DNA from: Cokeromyces recurvatus
Taxonomy: Eukaryota > Mucoromycota > Mucoromycetes > Mucorales > Mucoraceae
NCBI RefSeq assembly: GCF_025118155.1
Contig: NW_026251388.1
Span: forward strand, 372,001-436,000
Reading direction: 5' to 3'
Length of the DNA stretch: 64,000 nt
Shown here one piece after another: positions 50,301 to 63,088 of this stretch. A program made the position numbers and the translations under genes. Each line of letters begins with the position of its first letter. Position 1 is the first letter of the stretch. The notes below the pieces were generated by a model. It saw only the letters and a list, made by a program, of their open reading frames with translations. It did not search any database and had not been told where the DNA came from.

Positions 50301-52101
50301 AAATTAACAATAGTTATACTTACTAAGGGTAACCTAACTTTGCAGCCTTTAAATAATATTCTACAGCGATATCTAAATTTCTTTCTGTGCCAGTTCCTTT
50401 ATGGTAACAATCTCCTAAAAATGCCATTGCTTCAGCATCATTTTTTGCAGCAGCTTTTGAAAGTAAATCGATTGCCATATGGAAATCAGTGTTTAGACCG
50501 TGTCCAGTTAAATACATCTTGCCTAATTCACGTTGAGCATAAGTATTATCTCTTTCAGCTGACTGTTTTAGGCATTGAATAGCACTTGTCCTATCTTGTT
50601 GAGCTAGTTGAGTAAGACCTTCATAATGATGAGTTACCATGAACTGTAAATAGATACGAGCCATGTAAGAGATAGACTCATGGATACCAAGGCGTGCTGC
50701 CTTTTGAAACCATTCTAAGGCTGTTTCTAAATTAGGCTTATTATCTTCTTGGCCAATTCCTTTATAATAGCAAAGACCCAAAGAATGCATAGACATAGGA
50801 TGACCCTTAATTGCAGCCTTTTGATACCATGGAAATGCGTCCTCTGGCCCCTTAAGTGGTATTACCTGATTAGACATCATATATGCAACCTATTTCATCA
50901 TATTTAATATATATATAATGTAAATTAATATAAATATATATTAATTACCAAAAATGTGGCATCATTATCACCACCTTCTGCAGCGATCATAAAATGTTGA
51001 AATGCCTTTAGACGATCGATATCGAAAAGTTCTGGGATACCTTCATCATAGATTGACCCTAGCCAATAATGAGCATGGGGATTACTTGATGTCTCCACCA
51101 AGTTTAAGAGCATTTTATGTGCTAATACAGGATCATACTGAATACCTTCTATAGCCTCCCGACAAAGATGATATCTTGCTACAGATAAATGTGCAGTTTG
51201 AATAGATTGTTTATCTTTAACAGGATCACCATATTTGAGAACATGGCTATAAAGACGGAAGGCATCCGTGTGTCTGGCAAGTTTTTGTAGTAAAAGCGCC
51301 TGATCAATTTGTACATTGTACATATATGGACTGTCTATCTCAGCGGCCTTGGCATAGAATGCTAATGCCTTCTCCAGATCAATATCAACCCCGATACCGT
51401 ACTCATAGCATTTCCCAAGAAGGGCCATAGCAGGAACATCTTTACCAGTAGTAGCAGCACGTTTATACCATCGAATTGCCTCACGTTCATTTTTCTTAGT
51501 CCTTTGTCGACTGTCAATTGAGATGGTTGTGTCCTGGGGTGGTAAAATGACATTCCCTTGTTGATAGAGTTGACCAAGCACTCGCTGAGCGTAAGGAAAG
51601 CCTGCCATAGCAGATTGCTTGATGAGTCGAATTGCTTCCTTATGATTCCTTTGTCTATCAAGACGACCGAAATAATAGACAAGACCAAGAATATATTGCG
51701 CTGCGTGATTATTATTTTCAACGGCAGCCTTATAATGAAATAATGCCATGTCATTGTTTTGTGGAATACCTTCTCCCTTATCGTACAAGATCCCCAACTG
51801 AACATGTGCACGGCTATTTCCCTAAATAATATATTGATAAATTAAATTTTTTTTTAAAAAAAAAAAAAAAAATACTAATATATACATATATGTATGTATT
51901 TTACTTTTTGTATGGCTTTCTCCAGCCATTCAATTCCTTGTACATAATCATGTTCTATTATTAGTCTGTCACCTAAAGCAGCCTGAGCATCTGGAAACCC
52001 TTGTTGAGCACTCTTTTTATAATATTCTTTTGCCTTTTTTAAATCCTGTGGAATATCAAACCCTCTTTCATAATGAACACCGATAAGGAACTGAGCATAC
52101 C

Positions 52102-52143
<42 letters not shown>

Positions 52144-53522
52144 ATATATTCAAATATAATATTTAGTATTAAATAATAATAATAATAATAAATAGCAGAA
52201 CTATATACGTATATACATATATATTTATATTTATCTATTTACATGTTATTATTCTTGGCACTTTTATGTAAATAATTTAATGCTTCATTTGTATTTTGTT
52301 CAACACCCTCACCTTGAAAAAGCATTCGAGCTAATGCGCATTGTGCTTCAGCAATTGTAGTTAGAGTAGACTCATTGATTTGCATGCATTCACTCGCTCT
52401 TCTAAAACATTCAAAGGCTGCTGTTTTATCTACCTTTTTCCCAATTTGAATACCATTTAGATAACATTGGCCAAGGGTATAGTAAGCCTCACATGATGGA
52501 TTTGATTTCAATAAATCGAATCCACGGTCTATATCTGTAGTCACGCCTAGGCCAGAGATAAGACATTTAGCAAGATAAACAATGGCTATATGATTACTGT
52601 CATTTATTAAAGAGAATGAAGTGTATTGTTCAAGAGCATTATAAAACTGAGTCCAATCGAAAGGATCATTCTGTTGTTGAGCTCTTTGATATGCTTCCTT
52701 TATGATGAGATGTGATTGTTGAGGATATGTGTTTAACATATTTAAAATATCCTCGGTTGAGATTGCATTTATTAAATGCTTTCTATTATTATGGCTGTTA
52801 TTGTTTTGATTAAAGAACTGATGAAAAGGAGATGAAGATGCTGTTTGTGTAATGGAATCTGAGACAGGATACAAAGATTTTCTAGAGATAGTCGATTGGT
52901 CAGTGATGTCGGTGAATGCGGATGTATTTACTTCAATTTGAGAGAATGGATCGTTCGATAAGGTTGTCCAAGCAACACTACTGATATTACTTTTATTTGA
53001 ATAAAGACCTGCATCGCTAGTTGAGTTACTACTAATGACAGATAAATGCTTTGTGGTAATTCCACTATGACTGTTTAATACACTAGAGGGTGAATTTATA
53101 CGTCGAGGTCTTTTTAATTTTAATGGGTCGTAATAAGGTGAAGGAGAGAGAGATGAAGGTTTATTAAAGCTTGAAGGACTCGATTGCATACTTAATGGCT
53201 GAGTGATACGATGACTATTATTTTTACTTTTTAAGTTTGTTGTTGTTTCCATTGTTGTTGTTGTAACTTGGTTTTCAATTATTTTATCTTTAGGTAATTC
53301 GTGTTCAGTTGTCGTACAGGAAGACGGAGTTGAGAGATAGTTATCTGTTACTGTAGTAGTAGTAGTAGTAGTAGTCAACTTCTTCTTCCTATTTGACCTT
53401 AACACTGCTTTTAGATGGTTCTTTCTTTTCTTGTTATGATTAAGAGATAAGTCATTATGATAATTGGTATTGACTAACCGAGAATTTGGATCGTTACTGC
53501 TTTTACTATGTTTTGCTCCCAT
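47358..53522 (-). CDS. Giant Sel1-repeat protein with N-myristoylation signal
   Basis: Six exons (53522-52243, 52100-51905, 51821-50949, 50889-50324, 50124-48876, 48773-47358) join in frame to 1859 aa. The start MGAKHSKSS fits the N-myristoylation pattern (Gly2, Ser6) followed by Lys, so membrane anchoring is likely. Residues ~1-300 are disordered and Ser/Thr/Asn-rich. The remainder is a near-continuous array of Sel1-like repeats, roughly 40 of about 36 residues, such as AFPWYQKAAIKGHPMSMHSL, GLCYYKGIGQEDNKPNLETA and ALGDRLIIEHDYVQG. Sel1 solenoids serve as scaffolds in signalling and ER quality control. It is not the chitin-synthase activator Skt5/Chs4, which is shorter and ends in a CAAX box. 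Intron 4 carries an AAATAA array (about 50215-50305) and intron 1 a TA repeat. Confidence 0.88.
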
Positions 53523-54725
53523 TTAATTAAAGTTTTTTTTTTGTTATACTAAAAAAAAATAAAATAAAAATATAAAGGTTGGGTAGGGGTAGAGAGAAGC
53601 CTTATTGTTTTTTGTTTGTTTGTTTGTTTAAATAGATATTATATAGAATCAAAATAAACGAAAGAAAGAAGAAATGAGTAAAAGAAAAGCTGATTTTCTT
53701 CTTGAATTTTTATGCTGTAATATATTAAAAGTTGAGATCAGGTGTATCTCTGCAACTTGAAAAAAAAATGAAATTTAAGGGGGTGAATTTATTGTATGTA
53801 AATGTAATAATGAAGTAATTAATATATATGCTTAAGCATATATAATTGTTATATATAATGAAGGGAGATTAAAAATAGGCTGTTTTAAAAAGAAAGGACA
53901 AAAAGAAAAAAAAAAGGAAAAAACAAGAAATGAAAGAGAAAGAAAAAAAGAGAATAAATAAATAAATAAATAAATCTTCCCTAATTTGATTAAAAAGGTT
54001 CCTAAAATGTATATTTGAGAATAATAAGCATAAAAAAAAATACAACTTCCTTCAATAAATTAGAATTCGTCTAACCTCAATAGAGCCCATTATTTTTGTG
54101 TTCAACAATTCTAGTTCGCTATTGTAGGCTTAATTTTGTGTTCATTATTATTATTTTTGGAGATGAAATAGGGTACTTTTATTAAAAGAAAAAGGTAAGA
54201 ATCCAATCCTTTTGATTAGCTTATTAACTTCTTCTGTAGACAATAAACTCTGCTTATTGATACAAGCCTATCTAAAATGGACCCTAAATTTATTTTAATA
54301 TCTATACTTCTCCGTTCTTGTGTTATGCTGTACGTATCATCTTTTTTTTTCCTCTTCTTCTTCTGGGATGCTACTCTGTGATCATAAAATAGTAGTAATG
54401 GATCATGTCATTATTGTTTTTTGTTTTTTATTTTTATTTTTGCGAGTTGTCAGACCATTTTTTTTTATTGTTATACACGTCCTAAAGAATAGAGTACACT
54501 TTTAAAGAAGAGATCAAATAATTAGGGTTTAGAAATATCAATAATACTGTTAAAAGGCAAATAGTCACTTAAATTGATAGCTTTTTAGAGCCTTTTTTTT
54601 TTCCTATTTCTTAACAAACATGTCTGTGTAAAAAGCGTAATTTCTTAATATTATTTATATGCACAGATCTTTTTTTTTTATTATTATTACTATTAAATAC
54701 AGATATGATTTAACGTAGTTTATTG
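53523..54725. other. Spacer upstream of the Sel1-repeat gene
   Basis: Promoter side of the Sel1 gene and 3' side of the DUF4211 gene. Only AAAT repeats (53955-53973) and T runs. The 54320-54505 plus frame is T-rich chance. Confidence 0.5.
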
Positions 54726-56762
54726 CTACGAATCTTCATTACTACTACTACTACTAGTATCTTCAACCCTTGTTCTATGACCTTTTAAGTTATATAAGAC
54801 TGCAACATCATTAAAAGAACGTTTTACTTCATTTGTTAACTATTTATATATTAAGAAGGATTTTAATCAGTTTATGATTACATAAACAGGTATCTACAAT
54901 TACCTTTTTTATATGCCCCTCTTCAACTAATCTATTAAAAACAATCTTACTTTGTGATTGTTCTCCATAGTCAAACATCAAACTAGAGCGTACTTTTTCA
55001 ACAAGGTTTTTTACATTATTATACATGTGTGACGAAAAATGTTTATAATAGTGATACATCTCGCCTTTTCTACTACATTCACTACCAAGATAAAATGTAA
55101 CTGAGCTCGGTAAATCGTCCGAAGAAAGTTTTATTTGAATCTTTGCTGGCTTATTATTTCGGCATGCTTCACATTTTATAATATCATAACAATCAAATAG
55201 TGTAGAAGAATCTTTTTGTTTCCATATTGAATATGTATCGATTGCTTTCTATTATTTGATTATGTTGTATTAATTGTATGCATATACATATATATATATA
55301 TATAGTTGCCTTATTGTTGTATTATACCTTAAATTCAGGAAGCCAGACGTCACTAGTTACCATTGAATCTTTATAACCTTGTATTCTTTTCATGACCGTA
55401 TTTTTAGCTATACTATATTGAGCATGTGTTGCTAATATATTGAGATTTACTTAGATAAAGAGAGAGAGAATAATAATAATAATAGTAGTAGTAGTAGTAA
55501 ATATACTTACAAATATCGAATGTAGGGTTCAATATTAATTCTATCAAGTATTGTATATAAATTTCAAGCTGTCTTCTAAAAGATAAGAGTCTTCTCTTAC
55601 TGAACTCAGCTACACAATACAATGTAAATTAGTTATCATTTGATTATAATTAAAACGTGTTGTGTAATTTACGTGGCATTTCCATTATAGCTAATTCGGA
55701 ATCTTGAACAGTGGCTTTCTCACCATCAATGATATCGTCATCTACAATAAATTCATCATTGTCCTCATCCTCATCAGTACATGTGTCACTATCAGTATTC
55801 ATATGAATTGAATATTTTTCAATAGGGCCCTTCTCTACTACATCATATTCTGATAATTTAGATTTTCGATCTATAGTAATAATAATATAAGAATATTACT
55901 TGTCCTTTTTTTTTGTTAATAATAAAAGACCTTTTAACTTCTTTAAGGCTTCACTATAGCGTGATGTTCGTCTACCTCGTGTTCTGCTTTGTAATATGTC
56001 TATAGATACATTAAGTATATATGAATATATACATATTTATATATTATTTTTGCTTTTGCTTTTGCTTTTTTTTTTCTGTACCTGATTTATCAAGAAAATT
56101 TAAATCATCTTGAATATCATCCTCTTTGATAAAAGATATGCATGTATCAGTGATTTAATATAATATAGGCGTTATTGTATAACTACCTGATCCTGATACA
56201 TTATCTTGTTTGGAATACTTTTCATTTTCTTCCTCTTCGTCGCTATCAATAATAAGTCTTTTTCTTGTTGGTCGTTTTTTCTTGTGACTCAAAACATCTT
56301 CTTCTTCTTCTGATATAATTAATGATGGTTCATCTTTATTGCCTTCAGAGATCGTATCTAATTCAAGATTATCATCATCGATCTCGAATACTTTTTCTAA
56401 CATTGCTACATCATCAATATACTTGTTATTAATCTCGATTGCTTTTTCTGACATTATTGATTTATTACAATTGTCTTTATTTGACGTTTGCGCACTAAAT
56501 AATAATAATAATAAAAAGAAAAGAATAGGGTTGCCATAATTGTACATTAATTATAAACATGTCTGTTTTTGATAAAATTGCAATTATATTTTGTTTGTTT
56601 GTCTGTTTGCTTGCTTTCATTTTACTTTTCCTCATTCTGGATAGATAATACTTCTAAACTACTCGAGATATCTTCATTTTTCTGTTCATTTTTTTCTTGT
56701 ACTTTAAAGTAATTCAATAAAGTCTTTTGTCTTTTTTGACTTGGTTGTTTATTTTTTGACAT
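54726..56762 (-). CDS. DUF4211 (CCDC82-like) protein with N-terminal PIP box
   Basis: Nine exons (56762-56626, 56494-56187, 56123-56082, 55999-55931, 55870-55673, 55609-55511, 55431-55328, 55248-54904, 54839-54726) give 471 aa. Residues 12-19, QKTLLNYF, match the PCNA-interacting PIP box (Q-x-x-L-x-x-Y-F), preceded and followed by basic residues. The middle is acidic with phosphosite-like runs (LIISEEEEDVLSHKKKRP, LIIDSDEEEENEKY) and EDNDEFIVDDDIIDGE, which leads into the DUF4211 region (MEMPPEFSKRRLLSFRRQLE, then C-x2-C in IKCEACRNN, FYLGSECSRKGEMYHYYKHF). The domain is uncharacterised; the PIP box suggests a replication or repair link. The gene starts 153 bp after the KES1 stop on the same strand. 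Confidence 0.75.
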
Positions 56763-56915
56763 TACTTGAAATAATAAGTAAAATAAAATAAAAAATAAAA
56801 TAAACTAAAATAAAATTAAAATAAATTTAAATTTAAAATTAAGCTTAAGCTTATTATCTCTCCTTATTGTTTTATATAATAGAATAATAAATAGTTTTTT
56901 TTTTCTTTTTCTTTT

Positions 56916-58345
56916 TTAGGCTTCTTTAAACATCCAACCACCTTTGCCCATGGTATCTATAAATTTGGAATCAGCCTTTTCAATCATCTTTTTACGCAAG
57001 TCACCATAAATTTCTTCTCCAGCAACAGAAACAAAATATTTAGGAACCCATTTCTCTTTCCTTTCTTCGCGCTCCTTTCGTAGGACGCGTTGTTGATTTT
57101 CAATTGCAGATTTTTCACTTGAAGCAGTAGCATAATCTCCTGATTTAAGCGCTTGAGATACCTTTTGCCAAATACGACGAGATTCTAATTCGTCTTGTTC
57201 TTCTACAGGTCTAACATAAGGCTTGGGTTTCTCAAGTATATTTAAATCAAGAAAATTCTCTGTCTTTTTATTCTTTGTGATTGTAGATTTACCCGTCCAT
57301 TGTCCTTCAATAATGGTAGGACTTGTGAGTGATTCATGAGAAATAGTTGCCTTGAAGTGATGAATTTCTCCAGAAATCCATCCTTTTGTAGTATATTCAA
57401 TAGAAGCAAAGAAACCACTTGTAGAATGAACAAATGATGTACCATGTAATTCAACATAAGGAGCTACACATACACACACACATATATGTATATATGTATA
57501 TATGTATATATGTAATAGATTGTAAGATATTTTGTATGTATTTTTATCCTATTATACACACATATACACACACAAATATATATATATACATATATATTCA
57601 TATACTACTTTACCAGCATACCAAATACCATTGACTGATACGGATGGTAACGTAAATAAATAAGTTTCATCAAGTTGAGTTAATTTAAGTGTACAATAAC
57701 CAATTTGATCTACCAACATTTGTGTTCCAGAGAAACGGGTCTTTTGTCCATCATGACCATTAACACTAATGCCTGCTTCTTTATTCTCAATGTAAAATCC
57801 TGATACAGGAGGGTGATGAGATACTTGTTCACAAACAATACGTGTATGATCATCCCATTTACAATGAAATTGTTCACCAAGAATAGGATTAAAGGGCTTC
57901 TTCTCCCATTCTCCTTTAGGTACACGACTAGAGAATGATCCATTTAAAGAAGAAATAAACCATTTAATAGCTGCATAGAAGCGCTCCTCTGCACTATTTG
58001 ATTTTCCAATTTCACACAGCTATCATCATAATAATGTATGTTTAATATTTTATTAAGAGAGTCAATAAACACAACTTACAAGTCCTGGTTGATCAGCCCA
58101 AAAGGAACTATATAAAAAATGGAATAATATAGATTAAGGACAATCCTTACATGTACATGTATATTTAAATGAAAGAAAAAAAAAACTTACGAATATTCTA
58201 ATAAAGAGATGGGGGCCAATAAGAATGAAGGACATGTTAAATTAGAGAGGTCACCAGTAAAAGAAGCTAAAGTCTTTAAGAAAGAAGAAAAACTGCCTTG
58301 TTGATCAGCAGGAATGCTTTCAAGTGTATTATCTGATGCAGTCAT
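56916..58345 (-). CDS. KES1: Oxysterol-binding protein homologue, Osh4/Kes1 type
   Basis: Kes1/Osh4 exchanges sterol for PI4P between ER and Golgi membranes. Four exons (58345-58191, 58107-58080, 58019-57614, 57463-56916) give 378 aa. It is the short ORD-only class, without PH or ankyrin domains. Seen: the family signature EQVSHHPPVSGFYIEN, NPILGEQFHCKWDD upstream of it, the lid region near the N-terminus (SFSSFLKTLASFTGDLSNLT), and the conserved C-terminal helix (REERKEKWVPKYF). Exon 2 is only 28 nt. Convergent neighbour none; DUF4211 follows in tandem, and the divergent neighbour is the HEAT protein gene at 59499. Confidence 0.95.
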
Positions 58346-59498
58346 GATGAAGTGAAAAAAATAAAATAAAATAAATAAATAAATAAAATAAATAAGTTTA
58401 GGGGGTTACAACATATTCACTGTAATCTATCTCCTTTTTTTTTTTTGTGTATGTGTGTGTGTGTGTATTCATGTGTAACTAACAATTTTAATTCGTCATT
58501 AAAATAAGTTTAAATAGTAACAACCCCGGATTCCCTTCATAATATCAAGATTTTCCCGCCCAGTCCAATGATGGGGATGTCAGCGGGGTATTCAACAGTG
58601 TTATTGATCGCATAGGAGACTATTCACTGCTTATTTGCTAGGGGGAACCTTTTATTATTTTTCTTTCATGTTTTCCTGTATTTAATTTATATTATGAAGC
58701 TCTACAAAAAGTACTCTTGCTACTTATATCCAAAAGAAACAAACTACATAGAAGTGTATTTCCTTTCCTACCTTCACTTTATTATAATCAAAAAAAAAAT
58801 ACTCATCAATATATTATTATGATTTTCTATTACCTGTTTCCCATAAGACAATACATTAACCGTTGTAGCTAAGCAACATTAAGTTATATTTATTAAATAC
58901 TTAATCATTAATACTCTAAATTTAGGCTTTTAACTGTATAAGTCTTCCTATTTAAGCAACTTTGAGTGATTGCAAGCGTCTTATATGATGAAGTTAATTA
59001 AAAAAAAAAAGAAGATTCACTTTAACTTGACTTTTTTTTTATACCCTTTCAAAGGTTGATACTTCATAATTATTTTTATTTTTATTCTTTTTGCTTCTGC
59101 AGCTAATTCAATTCTATCTAATCACTGATAACAATAAACATTTGCAATAGTAATTTACACGTTTTGTTAGGATAAAGTTGAAGAGATTTTTATCCAGTAA
59201 AATAATAAAACATAATAAAAGATGATATCGAATTGCTGATAATCATCTTTTTTTTTTTAATGATGAATATATGCTACATGAGAGGTACTACTATTTACTC
59301 TTTTCAATACAAGCCAATTCAGCAAAAAAAAAAAAAAAAAAAAAAATATACATATACACTATCTAGCTTAAATTCGCCTAATAAATTAAAAAAAAAAATA
59401 TTTATGTTTGATAATAATAATAATTGTGACTTTATATATTATCATATATGACTCCAAAGATAACTGCTTTTCTTTTCTTTTTTGACATTATAAAAATC
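58346..59498. other. Divergent promoter region, KES1 and HEAT gene
   Basis: Contains AAAT repeats just upstream of KES1 (58360-58394), a GT repeat (58450-58467), a G/C-richer strip at 58520-58620 and an A23 run at 59323-59345. A 72-codon frame at 59233-59451 is A/T artefact. No gene. Confidence 0.5.
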
Positions 59499-61346
59499 AT
59501 GACAGATTCTGCAGAGCTAGAAGAAATTGTTAAAGTAATTCTCCCTTTTTTTTTTATTTATTTCATTCTATTTTGTCCATGAGATTTTAAGTTTTGTCGA
59601 TTAAGACTATAGGAGAACATCTTTCAAAATTGTCAGATACTAGCACTAAAGATCGACCTGTGAAAAGGCGATCTATCGAATCTGTCAAAAATATAATTAT
59701 CAGCATTAAAAATAGAAATGATACATCCATAGCGGCGATTTTTTTACTTGAGAAGACATTGGATGCTTTACTCATTTCCTCTGAAAGTGAAATTGAGATG
59801 GTTAGAGAGCAAACAGTTGATTCATTAAATAGGTAAATAATAATAAAAAGAGAGAGGGAGAAAAAAAAAAGAAAAGAAAAGAAATAGATTAAGGGGGAGC
59901 GAAGGTGAATGCTTATTTCTTTTTTGATTTCATGATCAAAGATTGATCAGCTATTGTGAGAAGGGAGAAATAAAAAATAATTTGATGGAAAAATTGCTTG
60001 ATCACATGACACAACGTATTAAAAAAGAAACAACTGAAGAAATTCGTGTTGCTTGGATGGAATTGTGCGTTAAATTATCAAAACAATCAGATTCTAAAAT
60101 TTCAATAAAAATAAGTGAATTATTCATGGATATAATGCAAATAGCCGGTGAGGATCTCTTTGCTGATGTACAAAAGGAATGTGCAAAGCTTATTGTATTG
60201 TACTCCAACACTCAGTCTAAATCTGTGGATTATGCCTGTGAACGAATGATTCGCTTAACAATGCCTATTCTTACACATAAGCATGCAGCTGTTCGAGTTT
60301 CTGGCATTAAGGTATATATATATATATTTATAATTTGGGTATATGGGCAATAATGATGAATATCTTACTGTTTATATACATAAAGGCTATGGAGGCAGTA
60401 TTAATGGCATCACCAAAAGGCTTGCATTCATTATTTGAATATAATGAAAAATTAGACAAACAGCCAATCATTCCAGGATTAATTTATGATACATCTGCAT
60501 TTGTACGAGATAATTTATTTACCGTATTAGGCAACTTATTATGCCAATGGCCGCCTCGTGAAAGATATCAATATGGGGAAATGATATTACCTATTATTTT
60601 ATCAGGTACATTTGATGAACTACCTACTGTACAGACAACATGTCAAACAAGTTTATCTAAAGTTGCTAAAAGCTGTACACAAGATTTATATGATGCTGGA
60701 ATTTTACAAGAGATACCCACAGATGAAAAAATAGTTGAAAATACAGGTGATTGCTAAAGAAGTTTATATATAAAAAAATTACTAAATTTGTTTTGTATGA
60801 TAATTAGGTTTAAAGCATCTTGTTCACATGTGTTTCGAACATAGTCTAGACTATTTACTTCATAGTATCACTGACTTTATCAAGATTAGACAAGAAACTG
60901 CCCTTGATTCACTTAAATTATTTTTAGAATATGTGGCCTTGGATGACCTTGTTCGACGAATTAAAAAGATAATACATTATTTGTTTATTGCATATGCTAA
61001 CCAAATGGAAATAAGCACCCGTGATAGAATTCTTGGTATTATTAATCTGTTATTGACTCAGCTGCCATCCCCTGAATTGTACTTGGATGTTCTACTGCTC
61101 AAATTAGAAAAAAGTTATTTGGCTAAAGAAAGTAACGGCTATCCAGGTAACATAACTATTGCTGTTGTTATGGACTTTTTAGAGTATCTATGTAACAAGC
61201 CCAATATGACATTATCAGAATCAACACAACAACGTATTCTTAATGCTATCAATAAGCCTTATCTAAAGGAATATGCAGAGGAAGATAAATTAGCTTATTC
61301 AGTAAATTTGATAAAAGCTTCCCTTAATAAAACAATTAACTTATAA
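59499..61346 (+). CDS. HEAT-repeat protein resembling DNAAF5/HEATR2
   Basis: Five exons (59499-59534, 59606-59832, 59942-60311, 60386-60746, 60808-61346) give 510 aa, all alpha-helical HEAT repeats. Best resemblance, from memory, is dynein axonemal assembly factor 5: FVRDNLFTVLGNLLCQWPPR and ERYQYGEMILPIILSGTFDE correspond to the segment in the animal protein about ciliary dynein pre-assembly around its RDRYSFFHKLIPLLLSS stretch. It is shorter than animal DNAAF5 (about 855 aa). The first exon is only 36 nt (MTDSAELEEIVK); the acceptor is set at 59606 because the alternative upstream AG creates a stop. Other options are a general HEAT scaffold or a condensin/cohesin-type protein. Mucoromycota have no flagella, so a different role would be likely. 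Confidence 0.6.
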
Positions 61347-61827
61347 ACTATCAATTATTACTCTTGGCTAAATTCTAAAAATAGTCAAATACAAGTAGTA
61401 ACATGGATACTTGTATCATAATGATGCTTAAAAACAAATACTTTATTTAAATAAAGAAATATTAAAAGGAAATACTATATATAGTATAATTATCTTTTTA
61501 TAGACGAATCAAAAGTGCTGCGTAGGTATGACGTTTTGTAATCAAGTTTTAAACGTAAGCAATGATATGTAAACAAGCTTTTATGCACAAGCTGATATTC
61601 AAACTATGAACGGCGATTTAAAGTGAAATTCTACCTTGAAGAATTATAGCTGAAATTTTGGAATTTGGAATTAGATTCATGTAATTCTTTTTTTTTTTTC
61701 TTTTTTGATGATGATACTGATAATGATGATGTATAGATAGCGGAGTGTAAATTATGCTCCATCTTTTTTTTTTTCCTCTGCTTACTCAATTGCTCACTCA
61801 CTCTTACTTATACAGCTCATTAAGGAA
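61347..61827. other. Spacer upstream of URA4
   Basis: A/T-rich, with a T run (61688-61699) and a pyrimidine-rich leader (61760-61820) before the dihydroorotase ATG. No gene. Confidence 0.5.
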
Positions 61828-62997
61828 ATGACTACTTCCATCACTCTTCCTTCTGCATGCGATTTTCATATCCATCTTCGTCAAGATGATATGATGCGTA
61901 TGGTGACACCCAAAGTTGAAGAAGGTGGTGTTTCTCTTGCATATGTTATGGTAAACGATCTATAAATCAGTTTAAAAAAAAAAGAAAATAAATGTATTTT
62001 GATCTAACTTTTTTTTTTTTTTTGGTTTCGTTTCCCACATACATACACATAAAAGCCTAATTTACAACCACCTATTAAAACAACAGAGCAAGCAATTAGT
62101 TATAAAGCAAAATTAGAAGCACTTGCACCTAATGTCACTTTTTACATGACTTTGTATTTGTCACCTGAATTAACTGTTAACGAAATTCGTAAAGCTGCTA
62201 AAGCAGGTATTGCTGGTGTCAAATCTTATCCACGTGGTGTAACAACAAATAGTGAGAACGGTATTGAAAACTATGAAGTTTATTATCCTGTATTTAAAGC
62301 AATGGAAGAGGAAGGTATGGTTTTAAACTTGCATGGTGAAATACCTAGTGACGCACAAAAAGATATATGTGTGATGAATGCTGAAGAGAGATTTTTACCG
62401 GAACTTGAAAAGATTCATAAAGCCTTTCCCAAATTAAAGATTGTTTTGGAACATGCTACGACAAAGGCTGCAGTTGAGATGGTAAAGAGGTTAGGTGATA
62501 CAGTAGCCTGTAGTATCACTGTTCATCATTTACAGTTGATTGTTGATGATTGGGCAGGACAGGCACATCATTTCTGTAAACCAGTTGCTAAATATCCTCA
62601 TGACCGTGAGGCCTTGAGAGAGGTGATCAGATCAGGTCATCCCCGTTTCTTTTTAGGAACTGATTCTGCTCCACATCCTATCTCAACCAAGGAGGGCCCT
62701 CGTTCTAATGCCGGCGTTTTTACTACCCCTCTTGTTTTACCTTATCTTGCAAAAATCTTTGAAGATATGGGCTGTCTTGATCGACTTGAGAACTTTGCTT
62801 GTCATTATGGCAAACAATTTTATCGTCTTTCTCAAAAGCCAGGATTTGTGGATAAGAAAGTTACGTTAGTTAAAGAAACAAATGTCATTGTCCCTTCATC
62901 TTATCAAATTTCTACTACAAAGACTGAATTAGGCTCTGTTGTTCCTTTCTATGCTAACAAAGATATTGGATGGAAGATTGCTTCGAATTTTGTTTAA
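61828..62997 (+). CDS. URA4: Dihydroorotase, PyrC (class II) type
   Basis: It closes carbamoyl-aspartate to dihydroorotate, step three of pyrimidine synthesis. Two exons (61828-61950, 62056-62997) give 354 aa, normal for fungal Ura4. The binuclear zinc site is visible: HIHLR near the N-terminus, the carboxylated Lys in GVKSYPRG, His in NLHGE, His in LEHATT, and the metal/catalytic Asp in LGTDSAPHP. The intron follows VSLAYVM and precedes PNLQPP. The leader is CT-rich. Convergent with QTRT2, 91 bp between stops. Confidence 0.97.
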
Positions 62998-63088
62998 TGT
63001 AATATACATTTTAAAATAAAATCATTGTAATAAAATGTTTTATTATAGTCTACATCATGTATTCTTGTTAATACATATATATCATTAT

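Noticed and set aside
52108..52140. TA dinucleotide run as a palindrome of interest
   Set aside because: Simple microsatellite inside an intron; TA runs are common here.
47358..53522. Calling the Sel1 protein Skt5/Chs4
   Set aside because: Far too long, has no CAAX end and has a myristoylation-type start.
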